From NCBI RefSeq assembly GCF_963675985.1, contig NZ_OY780957.1, forward strand, positions 496,001 to 560,000: a stretch of DNA of 64,000 nucleotides, written 5' to 3'. The translations under genes and the position numbers were made by a program. The stretch comes from an uncultured Roseibium sp. (lineage in GTDB: Bacteria; Pseudomonadota; Alphaproteobacteria; Rhizobiales; Stappiaceae). Positions 8,656 through 16,471 of this stretch are shown in pieces. Position 1 is the first letter of the stretch. Each line of letters begins with the position of its first letter. The notes under the pieces are model-generated. The model did no database searches. It was given only the letters and a program-made list of their open reading frames with translations, and was not told the DNA's origin.

Positions 8656-10359
8656 TTGGATCCGGAACTCCGCGACGAGCGCAACCAGCGTTGGGATGAA
8701 CCCTTTGGCGGGGAACCGCTGGGGGAGGAGGCCATTGCGCGCGTCCTCGCCCTGCCGGCCTTCTCCGGCATCAACGCGGGCGACTTCCCGGACTGGTTGC
8801 CTCTCGACCGGATCATCGCAAACGACGGCCGCATCCGCCGTTTCAATCGTGGCGAAGTGATCATCCGCAAGGGCGATTACGGCAATTCGCTGTTCGCGAT
8901 CCTTGAAGGCAAGGTCATCGGACTGTCGTCACCGGCAGCCGGGGCAGGCTATGTCAAACCCGGATCCCGGAGCCGGAAGTCCTGGTCCCGTTCGCTTGCG
9001 CAGTTGCTGGCACCGCGCAAACCACCGGAATACCGCAAGACCCGCCGCAAGGCCGGGGCCCGGTGGAAGCCCCAATCGCCTCAGGCGAGCGATCTCGGCG
9101 AGTTGGGCAAGGTCGATATCGCAACGCTGGAAGCGCAGGACTCCACCTTCACCCTGCAGCCGCCAGAAATGTTCGGCGAACTGGCCGCCCTGACGCGCAG
9201 CCTGCGCAGCGCAAGCGTTTTCGCCTTCGAAGACGATACGGTGCTGTTCGAACTGCGCTGGCAGGGATTGCGGGACATCCGCAACTGGTCGGAACCCTTC
9301 CGGCAGCGGATCGACACGCTCTATCACGAACGTGGACTTTTAACGCGGCTGCAGGAATGCCCGGTCTTCGACCATGTCAGCCGCGACAAGCTCAATGAAA
9401 TCGCTCGCCAGTCCCTGTTCGAGACCTACGGGAATTTCGACTGGACGCACCGGTTCAAGCGCGAAATCGCCCGGCAGGCCGGAACCGGGCATGTTATCGA
9501 GCATGAACCGCTGATCTGCGAACAGGGCAACCATCTCGATGGCCTGCTGTTGATCAACAGCGGCTTCGCCCGGGTCAGCGAACGGGTCGACCACGGGGAG
9601 CGAACGATCAGCCACCTCTCCCGCAACGACACGTTCGGGCTGGACGAAATCGCGGCCTCGGAGAATAGCGGCGACGGCATGACCCTCGATGTCAGCTTGC
9701 GCGCCATCGGCTATGTCGACGTGATCCGGATTCCGACCAACCTGATCCGGACCCATGTGCTTCCGGGCCTTCCCCGCAAATTCCTGAAGAAGGACCTCTC
9801 GGCTGACGTCAAGGGCCGTAAGGAGGAAATGCGCCAGGGAATGATGGATTTCGTCGTCGATCACCGGTTCATCAACGGCGAGAACGCCATGGTGATCAAT
9901 CTCGACCGCTGCGTCGGCTGTGACGACTGCGTGCGCGCCTGCGCGACCGCTCATGATTACAATCCCAGATTCGTGCGCCACGGCTATTCGTTCGAAAATG
10001 CCATGATCGCCAATGCCTGCATGCATTGCACGGATCCGGTCTGCCTGATCGGCTGTCCGACCGGGGCCATCCACCGGACCGAGAACACCGGCGTCGTCGT
10101 TATCGACGATTCGATCTGCATCGGCTGCGCAACCTGCGCCAATTCCTGCCCCTACAACAACATCCGCATGGTCGACATCCGCGACGAAACCGGCGCGCTG
10201 GTCCGCGACAACGACGGAGAAGTGATCAGCCGCGCGACCAAATGCGATTTCTGCTCAGATCAGCTGACCGGCCCGGCCTGTGTCCAGGCCTGTCCGCATG
10301 ACGCGCTGACCCGCACCAATATCCGCGATACCGAGAAGTTGCTCCAATGGCTTGGCTGA
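8656..10359 (+). CDS. Double cyclic-nucleotide-binding domain fused to a four-[4Fe-4S] ferredoxin
   Basis: A 567-residue cytoplasmic protein starting with TTG 8656, with GAGG nine bases upstream. The first cNMP-binding fold spans about residues 45-205 (RGEVIIRKGDYGNSLFAILEG, later PPEMFGELAAL) and is interrupted by a basic, Pro-rich insertion at about 92-160. A second, more divergent fold spans about 230-365. The C-terminal part carries 16 cysteines in four sets (C419/422/425/429, C455/458/463/467, C488/491/494/498, C530/533/542/546), as in NrfC/DmsB-type subunits that bind four [4Fe-4S] clusters. It could pass electrons from the reductase to the membrane cytochrome b, gated by a cyclic nucleotide. 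Its end overlaps the next gene by 13 bases, implying translational coupling. Confidence 0.88.
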   Translation: MDPELRDERNQRWDEPFGGEPLGEEAIARVLALPAFSGINAGDFPDWLPLDRIIANDGRIRRFNRGEVIIRKGDYGNSLFAILEGKVIGLSSPAAGAGYVKPGSRSRKSWSRSLAQLLAPRKPPEYRKTRRKAGARWKPQSPQASDLGELGKVDIATLEAQDSTFTLQPPEMFGELAALTRSLRSASVFAFEDDTVLFELRWQGLRDIRNWSEPFRQRIDTLYHERGLLTRLQECPVFDHVSRDKLNEIARQSLFETYGNFDWTHRFKREIARQAGTGHVIEHEPLICEQGNHLDGLLLINSGFARVSERVDHGERTISHLSRNDTFGLDEIAASENSGDGMTLDVSLRAIGYVDVIRIPTNLIRTHVLPGLPRKFLKKDLSADVKGRKEEMRQGMMDFVVDHRFINGENAMVINLDRCVGCDDCVRACATAHDYNPRFVRHGYSFENAMIANACMHCTDPVCLIGCPTGAIHRTENTGVVVIDDSICIGCATCANSCPYNNIRMVDIRDETGALVRDNDGEVISRATKCDFCSDQLTGPACVQACPHDALTRTNIRDTEKLLQWLG

Positions 10360-11183
10360 ACTGGCTCTTCGACCGGGGCGTGCTCCTCAACCTCCTGTTC
10401 GCCGCCGCGGCCTACGCGCTGTTTCTTCTCGGCAATCTTGGCTACGACGTCTCGCTCCGCGACGTCCAGTATTTCAACGGCTGGCTTCTCCTTGGCTGCA
10501 TGGCGGTCATGATGCTGCTCACCTTGCGCAAACGCATGGTGATCCTGCCGTTCGGGCGCGTCCGCTTCTGGTTGCTGCTCCACATCTACCTCGGTTTCGT
10601 CACCGTCGGCATTTTCCTCGCCCACACCCATTACCGGCTCCCGAACACGCCGCTTGAATGGCTGTTGTGGGGCCTTTTCGTCCTGGTCGCCCTCAGCGGG
10701 TTGGTGGGCACCTGGATGAGCAAGACCATTCCGATACGACTGGAATCCTTCGGCGAGCGCATCATTTTCGAACGCATTCCCGTCTTCCGGGCCCAGCTTG
10801 CCGCCGAAGCCGAGGCCCTGGCGCTCAAGTCCGTGGAAGATGGCAACACCCGGAGCATCGCCAAGCTCTATAATGACCTGCTCGGCTGGTTTTTCGCCCG
10901 CCCCCGCAATCTTCTGGCCCACTTGCGCGCGTCCCGGCTGCCGCTGACCCGGCTTCAGGGCGAGCTCGATTCGATCGAGCGTTATCTCGACGACGACGGC
11001 AAGGCCCGGTTGGCGCGGCTGCGCGAACTGGTCGAAGCGAAAAACAGTCTCGACTTCCATTATGCCAACGCCGGCCTTTTAAAGCTCTGGCTGTTTCTGC
11101 ATATCCCCCCAACCTACGCGCTGGCGGTGGTGATCGTTATCCATGTCGTCATCGCCTACGCCTTTTCGACGGGGATAGCCTGA
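10347..11183 (+). CDS. Diheme cytochrome b-type membrane subunit
   Basis: A 278-residue polytopic protein. Transmembrane segments lie at about 11-30, 43-60, 74-93, 104-122 and 245-272, with a soluble helical domain between 130 and 240. Two helices carry histidines spaced by 13 residues: H79/H93 and H252/H266. That pairing is the classic arrangement for two stacked b hemes, as in ferric-reductase and NOX-type membrane domains. The gene overlaps the preceding ferredoxin gene and ends one base before the next start. Expected role: moving electrons across the inner membrane from the iron-sulfur protein to periplasmic c hemes. Heme binding is inferred from histidine spacing only. Confidence 0.8.
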   Translation: MAWLNWLFDRGVLLNLLFAAAAYALFLLGNLGYDVSLRDVQYFNGWLLLGCMAVMMLLTLRKRMVILPFGRVRFWLLLHIYLGFVTVGIFLAHTHYRLPNTPLEWLLWGLFVLVALSGLVGTWMSKTIPIRLESFGERIIFERIPVFRAQLAAEAEALALKSVEDGNTRSIAKLYNDLLGWFFARPRNLLAHLRASRLPLTRLQGELDSIERYLDDDGKARLARLRELVEAKNSLDFHYANAGLLKLWLFLHIPPTYALAVVIVIHVVIAYAFSTGIA

Positions 11184-11184
11184 C

Positions 11185-13815
11185 GTGAGCGTGCTGCAGA
11201 AATTCGGCTTCAAGGACAGCCCCTATCAGCGCCCGCAGGACAAATGGGTCTGCGGCCATCTGGCGGAAGGAAAGCCCTGTCCCCTCGGTCCGGACATGCA
11301 CGGCAAATGCGGGGCGAAGGCGGCCTGCGAACCGCACCTGGAAGATGGCCGCTGGCAGTGCAAACGCTCGGCACTGGAAGGCGGACCTTGCGAAAAGGGC
11401 CCGCTTCCGGATGGCCGTTGCTGCATGCAGCAGGAACCGTGCGTCCCGCAACCGAGCCTGCGGACCAGACGGGGGCGCATGGCCCGCTGGGCGGCTGCCC
11501 TCGCCGTGGGGCTGGTTGTCCTGCTCGTCGCGAGCAGCCAGGCCGGACGTTTCCTGATGCCCGGGCCATTGACGTCCGCCCATGCCAGCCTGACGAATTG
11601 CGACGCCTGCCATGCCGGCGTCAAGGCCGAGAAACTCGGATGGCTTCACAGCTTCGCGGCAACGACCAGCGCGAAGGAAAACGCCAATCTGTGTGTCGCC
11701 TGCCACAATGTTGGCGATGCGCCGTTTTCCCCGCACACCAACCCGGTCGAACGCCTTGAGAAGCTGACCGCCACCTACCAGGCCGGTCCGGACGGGCAGA
11801 CGGTCCAGAACGACAACTGGGTCTATCGGATATCATTCCCTCCGCCGAAACAGACGTCAGGGAAAACCGAGATTTTCTGCGCCACCTGCCACCAGGAGCA
11901 CGAAGGCGGCGTCCATGATCTCACAACGGTCTCGAACCTGCGCTGCCAGACGTGCCACGTCTCGAAATTCGGGGAATTCGTGGCTTCGCATCCGCAGTTC
12001 ACGAACTTTCCCTTCAACCGGCGCACCCGGATCATTTTTGACCACAAGTCACACTTCGGGAACCACTTTCCGAAGACCGCGGAAACCAAACCTTCCTCCG
12101 TTCCCGGCACCTGCATGGACTGTCATGAGCCCGGAGAGGACCAGCGCTATATGGAAGTACGGGCCTTCGACACCATGTGTTCCAGCTGTCACGAGGGCGA
12201 TATTCTGGGCACGACGCGCGTCAGCGGTCCGAAGGGCATCAATTTCCTTGCCGTTCCAGGCCTCGATGTCGCAACCCTCAAGGAACGCCACATCGATATC
12301 GGTGACTGGCCCGAGTATTCCGAAGCCAGGCTGACCGCCTTCATGAAGGCTCTGCTTGCCAAGAACACATCCGGTGAGGGCATTGCCGACCAGGTCGCCG
12401 AACTCGACCTGCTCGACCTGACCGATGCCAGCGACGAGGATCTCGCCAAAGTCGCGGATCTGGCCTGGTCGGTCAAAAGCCTGTTCTCCCGGTTCGAGAA
12501 CGACGGCATCATGAAGGCAATGCACATGCCCGCCGATGACAGCGGCACGGACATGAACCGGCTGGACATGTCCTATCTGACCGGACTGATTTCCCATGAC
12601 GTGATCGCGTCCGCCAACCACGACTGGTTCCCCAACCTGCAGGACGATCTGCAGCGGCATGACAACGGCCAGCCGACCGCCGCCTACGAAGCCCAAAAGA
12701 AGGCTGAGGAAGAAGCCGCGGCAGAAGCTGCAAAGCAGCAAGCCGCCGCAGCAGCGGAACAGGCGTCTTCTCCTTCCAGCGGGCAGGATGCGGATGACGG
12801 TTCGATCCTGGGAGGCGACGACACCGGGTCGGACGGCGATATTCTGGGCTCCTCCGACGATCTTGCCGGTGGCAGCGATGGCGGCGCGGATCTGCTCAGC
12901 CAGCCCGCCGGAGCAGACGAAGCCGGCGGCGAGCTGCTCAGCCAACCGGCCGGTGCGGACGAGCAACCGGCCGAGGAGACGCAATCGGGCGGGGATATTC
13001 TGTCAGGCAACGACAGCCCGTCTTCCGATGACATTCTGTCCGGCGGCGGCACCGGGCCTGCGGAAGATAAGGACTCGATCCTTGGCGGCGGCGATAGCGA
13101 CGGCGGTGATATCCTGTCCGGAGATAATCTTTCCGGAGACGGGGGCGATGGCGACATCCTCTCAGGAGACATTCTTTCTGGAGATGGGGGCGGCGCCGGC
13201 GGTCTGGAAGTGATGGATACGGACAGCGACACGCAACCGGCCGAACCCCAGCAGGCGCATCATTTCGATCCGGAAGTCTGGGCGGAACTCGGCGGCTGGT
13301 ACCGCCAGGATTTCACGATCCGCTATCGCCCGATGGGCCACGCCGACCGTTTCCTGCGCAGCTGGCTCGATTATGCCGGGAGCGCATTCGGTACGGACCG
13401 GCAGGGAATGCTGGCGCCAATTTTCGATCAGCTCGCGTCGTCCGATGCCGTCGGCCGCTGCACCAAGTGCCACAGCGTCGATGACGACGCCGGAACGCAG
13501 CACGTCAAATGGAAGCCGTTCAACTCCGGACGGGTGAAGGACCGCTTCACGAAATTCTCCCACGAACCCCATATCGACGCCGTGGGCGACAAGGGCTGCC
13601 GGACCTGTCACGAGCTGGACCCCGCTCCCGATACCTATCTGGAAACCTACAAGGGCAATGATCCGGCCGTCTTCTCACCGATCTTCGCTCCGATCGAAAA
13701 GAACATGTGCACCGATTGCCATACGGACGAATCCGCCGGCGAGAGCTGCACGCTCTGCCACAACTACCATGCGACCCAGTTCGGCAGACCGCTGGTTCCG
13801 ACCAAACTGCCATGA
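11185..13815 (+). CDS. Inner-membrane-anchored decaheme cytochrome with Cys-rich head and acidic repeats
   Basis: An 876-residue protein starting with GTG 11185. Residues 1-92 are cytoplasmic and hold nine cysteines (C23 to C86), suggesting a zinc or iron-sulfur domain. The basic stretch RTRRGRMAR precedes one transmembrane helix (about 102-119), giving N-in topology. Ten CxxCH motifs follow in two groups: C139, C170, C232, C254, C310, C332, then C759, C805, C842, C855. Between the groups lie a helical segment, an Ala/Glu coil and a long acidic repeat tract (about 535-670; units such as GGDILSG) of the same style as in the 2543 gene. Two cytochrome blocks joined by a flexible acidic arm could bridge the periplasm. 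It is the last gene of the block. Confidence 0.88.
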   Translation: MSVLQKFGFKDSPYQRPQDKWVCGHLAEGKPCPLGPDMHGKCGAKAACEPHLEDGRWQCKRSALEGGPCEKGPLPDGRCCMQQEPCVPQPSLRTRRGRMARWAAALAVGLVVLLVASSQAGRFLMPGPLTSAHASLTNCDACHAGVKAEKLGWLHSFAATTSAKENANLCVACHNVGDAPFSPHTNPVERLEKLTATYQAGPDGQTVQNDNWVYRISFPPPKQTSGKTEIFCATCHQEHEGGVHDLTTVSNLRCQTCHVSKFGEFVASHPQFTNFPFNRRTRIIFDHKSHFGNHFPKTAETKPSSVPGTCMDCHEPGEDQRYMEVRAFDTMCSSCHEGDILGTTRVSGPKGINFLAVPGLDVATLKERHIDIGDWPEYSEARLTAFMKALLAKNTSGEGIADQVAELDLLDLTDASDEDLAKVADLAWSVKSLFSRFENDGIMKAMHMPADDSGTDMNRLDMSYLTGLISHDVIASANHDWFPNLQDDLQRHDNGQPTAAYEAQKKAEEEAAAEAAKQQAAAAAEQASSPSSGQDADDGSILGGDDTGSDGDILGSSDDLAGGSDGGADLLSQPAGADEAGGELLSQPAGADEQPAEETQSGGDILSGNDSPSSDDILSGGGTGPAEDKDSILGGGDSDGGDILSGDNLSGDGGDGDILSGDILSGDGGGAGGLEVMDTDSDTQPAEPQQAHHFDPEVWAELGGWYRQDFTIRYRPMGHADRFLRSWLDYAGSAFGTDRQGMLAPIFDQLASSDAVGRCTKCHSVDDDAGTQHVKWKPFNSGRVKDRFTKFSHEPHIDAVGDKGCRTCHELDPAPDTYLETYKGNDPAVFSPIFAPIEKNMCTDCHTDESAGESCTLCHNYHATQFGRPLVPTKLP

Positions 13816-13841
13816 GTCCGGCAGGACAAGTCTGACAAGGC

Positions 13842-15182
13842 TCAGTCGAACAGCTTGCGGAACCGTTCCCGCGCAAAACCGGCGTTCAGGGCAACGGCCT
13901 CACGATAGTCCGCCTTCGCGCGGTCTGCCTTTCCAAGCCGTTTCAACAGCGTTGCCCGCTGAAAATAGGCTCGGGCAAAGCCGTCATTGGCGGCAATGAC
14001 CTTGTCCAGATCGCTCAGGGCTTTTTCATTCTGTCCGGCTTTCAGATAGGCAAGGGCGCGATTGTAAACGGCGAGCGCATTGCCGGGCTGGGCCTTGATC
14101 GCCTGCGAATAGTCGGCGATCGCCTGGCTGAATTGCCCCAGCTTCGCATAAGCAAAGCCGCGGTTGAAAAACGCGGCCGCATATCCAGGCTTCAACTTGA
14201 GCGCCCGGTCGTAATCCGCAATCGCCTCCTCAAACCGGCCGAGCTTGCGTTTCGCATAGCCGCGGTTGTTGTAGGCCGCCGCATAGGTCGGCTTGAGCCG
14301 GATCGCGGCATCATAATTCAGGATGGCCGCCTCGTAGTCTCCGGTCTTGCGGTAGATGATGCCGCGATTGTTGTAAGCGTCCGGAAAATTGGGCTTCAGG
14401 CGGATGGCGACCGTGTAGCGCAGGATGGCCGCCTCATAGTCCTTCTTGGCCGTCAGAGCGAGGCCGCGATTGAAATACCGATTGGCGAACCGGCGTTGCG
14501 CCGGTGCCTTGATCTGGGGATAGTCGTTACAGGCTTCCTGGAAGTCCCGGGCCTCGTCGAGCACAAAACGGACGTCGGGCGGGCTCTTCTTCTTCCAGTC
14601 ATTGGCGCTGTGGCCGGTGATGGCATAGACGTAGCCCCGGGTTTCCCCGGGCAGCCCCGAACGGCCCCTCAACCAGGCGTCAACGCGCTTCTCCCCGGCG
14701 TTATAGGCAGCGGCCGCCAGACCGGCATTGCCGTATCCCTTCCACAGGTGCCCGAGCAGATTGGCAGACGCCGTGATCGCGGTCATCGGCTCGAAGGGAT
14801 CTTCCAGACCCCAGACCTTCGCGGTCGACGGCATGAACTGGGCAATGCCCTCCGCCCCCATCGGGCTGATGGCGTCCGGATCGAACCGGCTCTCCGTCCA
14901 GATCAGCCTCGCCAGAAAGGCCGGCGGCAAGGCATGGGCCTGCGCCGCGGCTTCTATTTTCGTGCAAACGCGGGAAATGAAGGCGGCTTGCTCGCGTGTC
15001 GGCGGCGGAACGATCTGCTCCGACCCCAATTCGATAACCTCGCGCAACCTGCCCGGATCCGCCGCATGCGGCCCCATGATCGGCTCCGGCCGACCAAGCC
15101 CCATCGCAGCCCCCTCGCCCGGCAGGGCGGCGACCGATAAAAACCCGATGGCAACCGGCAGATATCGCAAAAACCGGGTCAA
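13842..15182 (-). CDS. Lytic transglycosylase with C-terminal TPR repeats
   Basis: A 446-residue exported protein (signal peptide about 1-26). A soluble-lytic-transglycosylase (SLT, lysozyme-like) domain spans about 65-195, with the catalytic glutamate in TESRFDP (E97), the GIAQFMP motif at 112-118 and AYNAGEKRV. Six or more tetratricopeptide repeats fill the rest (units such as AYNNRGYAKRKLGRFEEAIADYDRALKLKP). The enzyme should cleave peptidoglycan glycan strands with anhydro-muramyl formation, while the TPR part recruits partners. The gene converges on the cytochrome operon with only 26 bases between the stops, where I see no terminator. Confidence 0.88.
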   Translation of the reverse strand: MTRFLRYLPVAIGFLSVAALPGEGAAMGLGRPEPIMGPHAADPGRLREVIELGSEQIVPPPTREQAAFISRVCTKIEAAAQAHALPPAFLARLIWTESRFDPDAISPMGAEGIAQFMPSTAKVWGLEDPFEPMTAITASANLLGHLWKGYGNAGLAAAAYNAGEKRVDAWLRGRSGLPGETRGYVYAITGHSANDWKKKSPPDVRFVLDEARDFQEACNDYPQIKAPAQRRFANRYFNRGLALTAKKDYEAAILRYTVAIRLKPNFPDAYNNRGIIYRKTGDYEAAILNYDAAIRLKPTYAAAYNNRGYAKRKLGRFEEAIADYDRALKLKPGYAAAFFNRGFAYAKLGQFSQAIADYSQAIKAQPGNALAVYNRALAYLKAGQNEKALSDLDKVIAANDGFARAYFQRATLLKRLGKADRAKADYREAVALNAGFARERFRKLFD

Positions 15183-15338
15183 TTGCGGGCAACCTCTTTA
15201 AAAGAAATTCCGTTAGGTCAATGGCGCGAATTCTAGAAAGAGGCGGGCAGATGTCAATCGGCAGGAGAAAGGGGAGGCAGCGGCGCACCGAGAAAGACTG
15301 TTAAAAGCCGAGCATAAGGCGCGCAGTCCTCAAATTCA

Positions 15339-15707
15339 CTACTGGCAGGATTTGGCATCTTCCAGCGAAACAGCGTAATTCAGGCAATCGACTAGATTGT
15401 TGTGCGCCCGCTGCAATTGATTGAAATCCTCAACAAGCGCATTGTAACGCCTCACCTTTTCTTCGATTTCATCCACCGCCTCGTTGTAATCGGACTTGCA
15501 GACGAAACCGTTGTAATCACAGGTGAAAGAGTCAAAACAGACTGCGTTTTGATCGACGCATTTGGCAGAGCTGCGACAGACTTTCGCTCCGTAGTCCAGG
15601 CAGGCCGGTTCGCCGAACGTGCATGAAAAGGATTGCGAATATGCATTAGTAGCGGCGGGAATAGAGATCACCGCCATGGCCGCAGCGAACATAGTTAATC
15701 TGGCCAT
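15339..15707 (-). CDS. Small secreted cysteine-rich protein
   Basis: About 122 residues with a signal peptide (roughly 1-26). The mature region has seven cysteines in about 45 residues (SFSCTFGEPAC through FVCKSD), then a helical coiled-coil-like stretch (EAVDEIEEKVRRYNALVEDFNQLQRA written here in part: EAVDEIEEKVRRYN) and two more cysteines near the end. Disulfides are likely in the periplasm. An in-frame GTG lies one codon upstream; the GAGG element is unusually close to either start. I do not recognise a family. It stands alone between the transglycosylase and tRNA-Glu. Confidence 0.65.
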   Translation of the reverse strand: MARLTMFAAAMAVISIPAATNAYSQSFSCTFGEPACLDYGAKVCRSSAKCVDQNAVCFDSFTCDYNGFVCKSDYNEAVDEIEEKVRRYNALVEDFNQLQRAHNNLVDCLNYAVSLEDAKSCQ

Positions 15708-15926
15708 CACCTCTTTTCCCTATGCCGAATGGATCAAAACGTCTCGACATGCCTTTAACAACCTAAAGGAGCAAGTGCCATCAGGAAGCAAAATACCTTG
15801 GCTGTTCTTTACAAGTTGGAGAAGAGCGCTCAAGGGGAAGCGAAGGCCGGCAGCCCAATAGAAATGCCAGGCCGGGGCGGGAAAATCGCGCTCAAGCAGG
15901 CCAACGGCCGATAGCGCCAGAAAAAA

Positions 15927-16002
15927 TGGCACGCCCAACGGGACTCGAACCCGTGTTTCCGCCGTGAAAGGGCGGCGTCCTAGACCGCTAGACGATGGGC
16001 GC
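15927..16002 (-). tRNA. tRNA-Glu (anticodon TTC)
   Basis: A 76-base cloverleaf on the minus strand with encoded CCA. The acceptor arm GCGCCCA pairs with TGGGCGT (one G-T wobble at the end), the anticodon loop is CTTTCAC with anticodon TTC flanked by the GCCGC/GCGGC arm, and the T arm is ACGGG-TTCGAGT-CCCGT. All invariant features of tRNA-Glu are visible. Confidence 0.97.
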
Positions 16003-16035
16003 CCAGGTTCGGGCGACCAAGCGCCCCGAACCGAG

Positions 16036-16071
16036 AAGCGAGCATATAAGGGGCCTTTGAAAATAGGGCAA
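16036..16071 (-). promoter_or_regulatory. Promoter of tRNA-Glu
   Basis: Read on the minus strand, TTGCCC (16066-16071) and TATATG (16043-16048) are separated by exactly 17 bases, a good housekeeping sigma-70 promoter. Transcription would begin about 35 bases before the mature tRNA 5' end, leaving a short 5' leader for RNase P. Confidence 0.7.
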
Positions 16072-16114
16072 GCCCCTTTTTTGCCAGCTTGATATCAATC
16101 GACAGAACTCTGCC

Positions 16115-16471
16115 CTATTGCGCCACGAAATCCGTGCGGCCGAGCACGCGGCCTGTGGATGGATCGACCTGCAACAGGGCCGTGGTGCCGTTTTCGCGAA
16201 TGACGACCATCATCCGGCCGTCGACCCAATCGACGCTTTCGACCGTGGCATTGGCGCCGATCGCGATCGTTCTGGCGATCGATGCCGCGTCGACTTGCTT
16301 GCTGGAGGAGTTGATCTTGTAGAAAATTGCTGCGAAGACAGCGATAAATCCCGCAAGCATGACCAGGGACGATCCCGCAAGCAGGCGCCTCAGTTTTTTC
16401 TGCACGCGCTCTACGGCCGGATCGAGCGGCTTTTCCTCGTTGCCTTGGTCGTTGAACTCAGGTTGAGTCAT
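16115..16471 (-). CDS. Single-pass membrane protein of unknown function (DUF6476-like?)
   Basis: 118 residues starting at ATG 16471. An acidic cytoplasmic N-terminus (MTQPEFNDQGNEEKPLDP) and a basic stretch (KKLRRL) precede one transmembrane helix at about 34-54 (LVMLAGFIAVFAAIFY). The C-terminal 60 residues are a small beta-rich periplasmic domain (VDGRMMVVIRENG, QVDPSTGRVLGRT) that ends VAQ. The start has GGAG eleven bases upstream; an earlier in-frame ATG at 16519 would run far into the divergent gene. The start codon overlaps the start of the divergent rluD-like gene. The family number is a guess; the function is unknown. Confidence 0.75.
   Translation of the reverse strand: MTQPEFNDQGNEEKPLDPAVERVQKKLRRLLAGSSLVMLAGFIAVFAAIFYKINSSSKQVDAASIARTIAIGANATVESVDWVDGRMMVVIRENGTTALLQVDPSTGRVLGRTDFVAQ

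Noticed and set aside
15720..15938. Short minus-strand frame starting inside tRNA-Glu
   Set aside because: Its first codons fall within the tRNA gene and it has no ribosome binding site.
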